Below, one piece after another: positions 1 to 3,000 of a DNA stretch of 5,945 nucleotides; position 1 is the first letter of the stretch; each line of letters begins with the position of its first letter. Under the pieces are notes generated by a model. The model was not told the origin of the DNA. It did no database searches and saw only the letters and a program-made list of their open reading frames with translations. This stretch comes from Verrucomicrobiota bacterium (lineage in GTDB: Bacteria > Verrucomicrobiota > Verrucomicrobiia > Limisphaerales > J093), in assembly GCA_003695015.1 (NCBI GenBank), contig RFJD01000300.1:1-5945 (forward strand). The letters are read 5' to 3'. Both the position numbers and the translations under genes were made by a program.

Positions 1-53
1 CAACAGCTGATCCACAGCGCGGCGGGCAGGTGGTTGGGGCGCCATGCCTTCAT
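1..53 (-). CDS. Possible start of a downstream, translationally coupled gene (cut by edge)
   Basis: An ATG at 53..51 overlaps the stop of the large gene as ATGA and stays open to the left edge, reading MKAWRPNHLPAALWISC. The N-terminus is basic followed by a mildly hydrophobic run, so a signal peptide is possible. A second candidate ATG at 45..43 in another frame reads MAPQPPARRAVDQLL and is also open. No convincing ribosome binding site is present for either: GGAA lies only two bases before the first ATG, and AAGG one base before the second. The absence of a hairpin or U-run after the stop is compatible with transcription continuing. Only 17 or 15 codons are visible, so no function can be given, and it may not be a gene. 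Confidence 0.25.
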   Translation of the reverse strand, partial: MKAWRPNHLPAALWISC

Positions 54-3000
54 GGTTCCAAGCGCACACGCAACCGGTAGAACGCCGGCTGCTCATTCGG
101 GGCCGGGGTGAAGCGAATGGTCGTGCCGTCGCCGGGCACGTCGCCGAATTCCGGCACCGGGGCCCAAGGGCCGTGGATGAGGTCGGTGGTCGTTTCGAGC
201 TCGTAACGGCGGGTGCGACCATCGTAACCCGGCCCTTGGGCCGCCACGGTTTCGATTTCCAACGCGCCGTCGCGCAGCCGGAGGCGCAACCGGCTGGCGG
301 GGTCCACCGGACTGGTTCCGGCGAGGAACTCCGCGAAGTTCGTGGCGCCGTCGCCGTCGGGGTCCGCATCCGGGGCGGCTTCCGGCGTGTCGATGCCGGC
401 GAAGAAGGCGGTTTCCCATGCGTCCGGCAGGCCGTCTTGATCGGCATCGGAGGGGGCGACCTGCTCGACGGCTCCCAGCTCGTAGAGTTCCGCCGGGGCG
501 GTCACGTTGCGCCACTCGGTGCGGATCCAATCGGCGGAAAGGGCCCGGCGGGCGATCCGCAACTCGTCGATGTCGCCGTGGAAGTAGTAGGAGGAGGAAC
601 GCACGTCGGCGCCGATGAGATGGGCGCCCACCAGCGAGATGTCCGTGCCGGCGTCGTCCACGGTGAACTCGACCCCGCCATCCACGTACCACCGGAAGCG
701 GTCGTTTTCCCGGTCCCGGACACAGGCAACGAAATGCCATTGGTTGTCGCGGAGGTCCGTGGAGCCGCGGTAGTTGATTTCCCCGGCGTTCCAGTACATG
801 CGCACGGTCCCGTCGCGGTAGATTTCCCAGTTGGCGTGGCGCTTGTGATTGTAGTTGCCCAGGATGATGCCGACGCGTTCGTCCGGCTCGAGGTTGGCGG
901 TGCCGACCTCGGGCACCCGGATCCACGCGCTGACGGTGTGGCTGGACATGCCGATGTCCAAGTAGCGGCTCAACTCGACGTGGTCGTCGAGTCCGTCGAA
1001 GGCTCCGGCGGCGGCGATGAAGCGCGCGGCCGGCTGGGCGCCGTCGTGGTAGGTTCCGTGATTGCCGGTGGGTGAGGCGTCCCGGCAAAGGGCCTCGCCG
1101 GCGGGCCAGTGCCAGACGCCGGCGAATCCGGGCCAGACGGCGCCGTTGGTGGCGCCGGCGGGGAGGACCGCCGCCTCGGCGGGGCCGCCCCAGCGGGCTT
1201 CGATTTCGGTGGCGGCGCTCAGCGTGGGCAGCCGCACCCAGACCCGCGACTCGCCCTGGTCGTTCCACGACTCGATCTCGAAATCCAGCAGCTCCCCGGT
1301 GTCCGGATCGAGGAACCGCAAATCCGCGCCGTCAGCAGAGGTGAACTGATCGTGGCTCCAGCCGGGGAAATCCTCGCGGAAGGTCAGCAGCACCGGGAAA
1401 TCGGTCAACGGCGCCGCGCCGTCGTATCCCGGGAACCGGATGCGCATCCGGTACCGCCAAGCATCATGGTTCGCCAGGGTGGTGAACGACGCACTGGTTC
1501 CGGCCCAAAAGTCCCGGCCGTCGCGGCTGGCCCGGCACCGGTAGAACCATGTCCGTCCCGGCCGAAGCGACGCCGTGGTGAAGGCGAACGAGCCGGGTTC
1601 CAGTTCGCCCAACTCGACCCGATTTTCCCATCCCGCCGGGTCCGTGCCGCCGTCGGTCTCCCCCCAGAAGACCGTCACCGCCGCCGGACCGTCGCCCTCG
1701 AACCGGCCCTGAAGGGTGGCGTTGACGTCGCCGACCGCCGTGGCGCCGAGGTTTTCAACCAGCAGCCGGGCCGCCACCATCACCGGCACGGCCGGGCTGT
1801 CATGGGCGCCGGCCTCGTCCTCGAGTCGGAGCGCGACGGTGTGGACGCCGGGGGCTTCGGGCACGGTCCAGTCCAACCGGTGGGGAGCGGTGTCCGCGCT
1901 GGCCACCGGCAGGCCGTCCCACAGCAAGGTCACGGTGGTGATGGCGCCCTGGACCTGGTGGGGATCGATCCACGGCTCGACGGTCACCATGTCGCCGGCC
2001 AGCCAGGTGGTCCACGGCGCCAGGTCTGCGGGGCCGGCGGGCACGGGCGGTTGGCCGGGCGTGGGCGCGGCCCCGGCGGCCCAGCCCTCGGGCAAACTGC
2101 CGGGCGTTTCGCCGGTCAGGCGAACCAACGGCCGCCCGGTCTCGGCCAGGGCCGGATCCCACGGCGCCAGCGGCGCGTAGTCCGCCTCGTCCACCACGAC
2201 CCAGGCGGGGTCCCCGTACGGGTCGTCCGGGCTGAGCGGCCACTCGAGCCGCAGGCGCTCGCCTTCGTTGGCCAAACGGCCGGACCAAGGACCGAAAAGT
2301 TTCAGCGTCCCGGCGTCCACGCCGTAGGTTTGGCCGAACAGGGCGCGCAGTTCCGGATCTTCGGGGTCGAAGCCGACCACCACCGCCCGTTCGCCGGGGG
2401 CCAGGAAACTGCCCGCGGGGAAGTCGTAGTCCACTCCGCCCCGCAGCCGCCAAGGCCCGGCCTCGGTTTCCAAGAAAACGGTGGTGTCCGAGGCGTTCCG
2501 GAGTTCGACGAACTCCAACCCGCGCGCCGCCGGCGTCAATCCGGCGATCGGGTGCGGTTGGAAGTGGACCTCGGCGATCAAGACCGCCGGGGCGGCGGGA
2601 GGCTGGTTGGGGGCGGCCCGGGTGGGTGTGAGCCGTTGCCAAGGCCCGGCGCCGTCCGGCCACCGCCCCAGCGAGGTGGCGGCTTCCTGGCCGCTGAACC
2701 GGACCGTGTCAACCACCCGACCCGGCCCGTCCGGAGGCAGCCGGCTCAGCAGGATTTCCTCCCCGTCCTTGGCCAGCCCGAAGCCGGTGTCGATGGGCGC
2801 GTGGAATCCGGTGACCTCATCGATCGCCAGGAATCCCTTCGGCGGGACGGAGAGCCCCGGCGGGAAGGCCCACAGGTCCGGGCGGTCGCGGTCGTCGCTC
2901 AAGTACCAGCCATCCAGCGCGACGGCGGTGTCGCCGGGGTTGTAGAGCTCGATCCAGTCGTTCGAATCATACTCGGGATGGGCCGGGTCGGAGTAGTCGG

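Noticed and set aside
1..49. Rho-independent terminator after the large gene
   Set aside because: Only a short GGCGCC palindrome is present, with no stable stem-loop followed by a T-run on the transcribed strand.
302..457. True cellulosomal dockerin
   Set aside because: The two loops have EF-hand spacing, but the flanking helices and repeat pattern fit the TSP3-like linker seen before verrucomicrobial C-terminal caps. No cohesin or cellulosome gene is visible.
44..1075. Long plus-strand open frame of 343 codons antisense to the 3' end of the large gene
   Set aside because: Its translation is Gly/Val/Arg-rich with no recognisable domain, and it lies wholly opposite clear LamG and C-terminal domain coding sequence. 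High GC with G/C third positions produces such stop-free antisense frames.
93..1268. Minus-strand open frame of 391 codons in an alternative frame
   Set aside because: Extremely Arg/Pro/Gly-rich, which is the usual signature of an out-of-frame reading of GC-rich coding DNA. It overlaps the DUF2341, LamG and C-terminal domain coding regions.
1800..2663. Minus-strand open frame of 287 codons in an alternative frame
   Set aside because: Arg/Gly/Pro-rich shadow of LTD3 and Ig-like coding sequence; no motif or hydrophobic segment and no ribosome binding site evidence.
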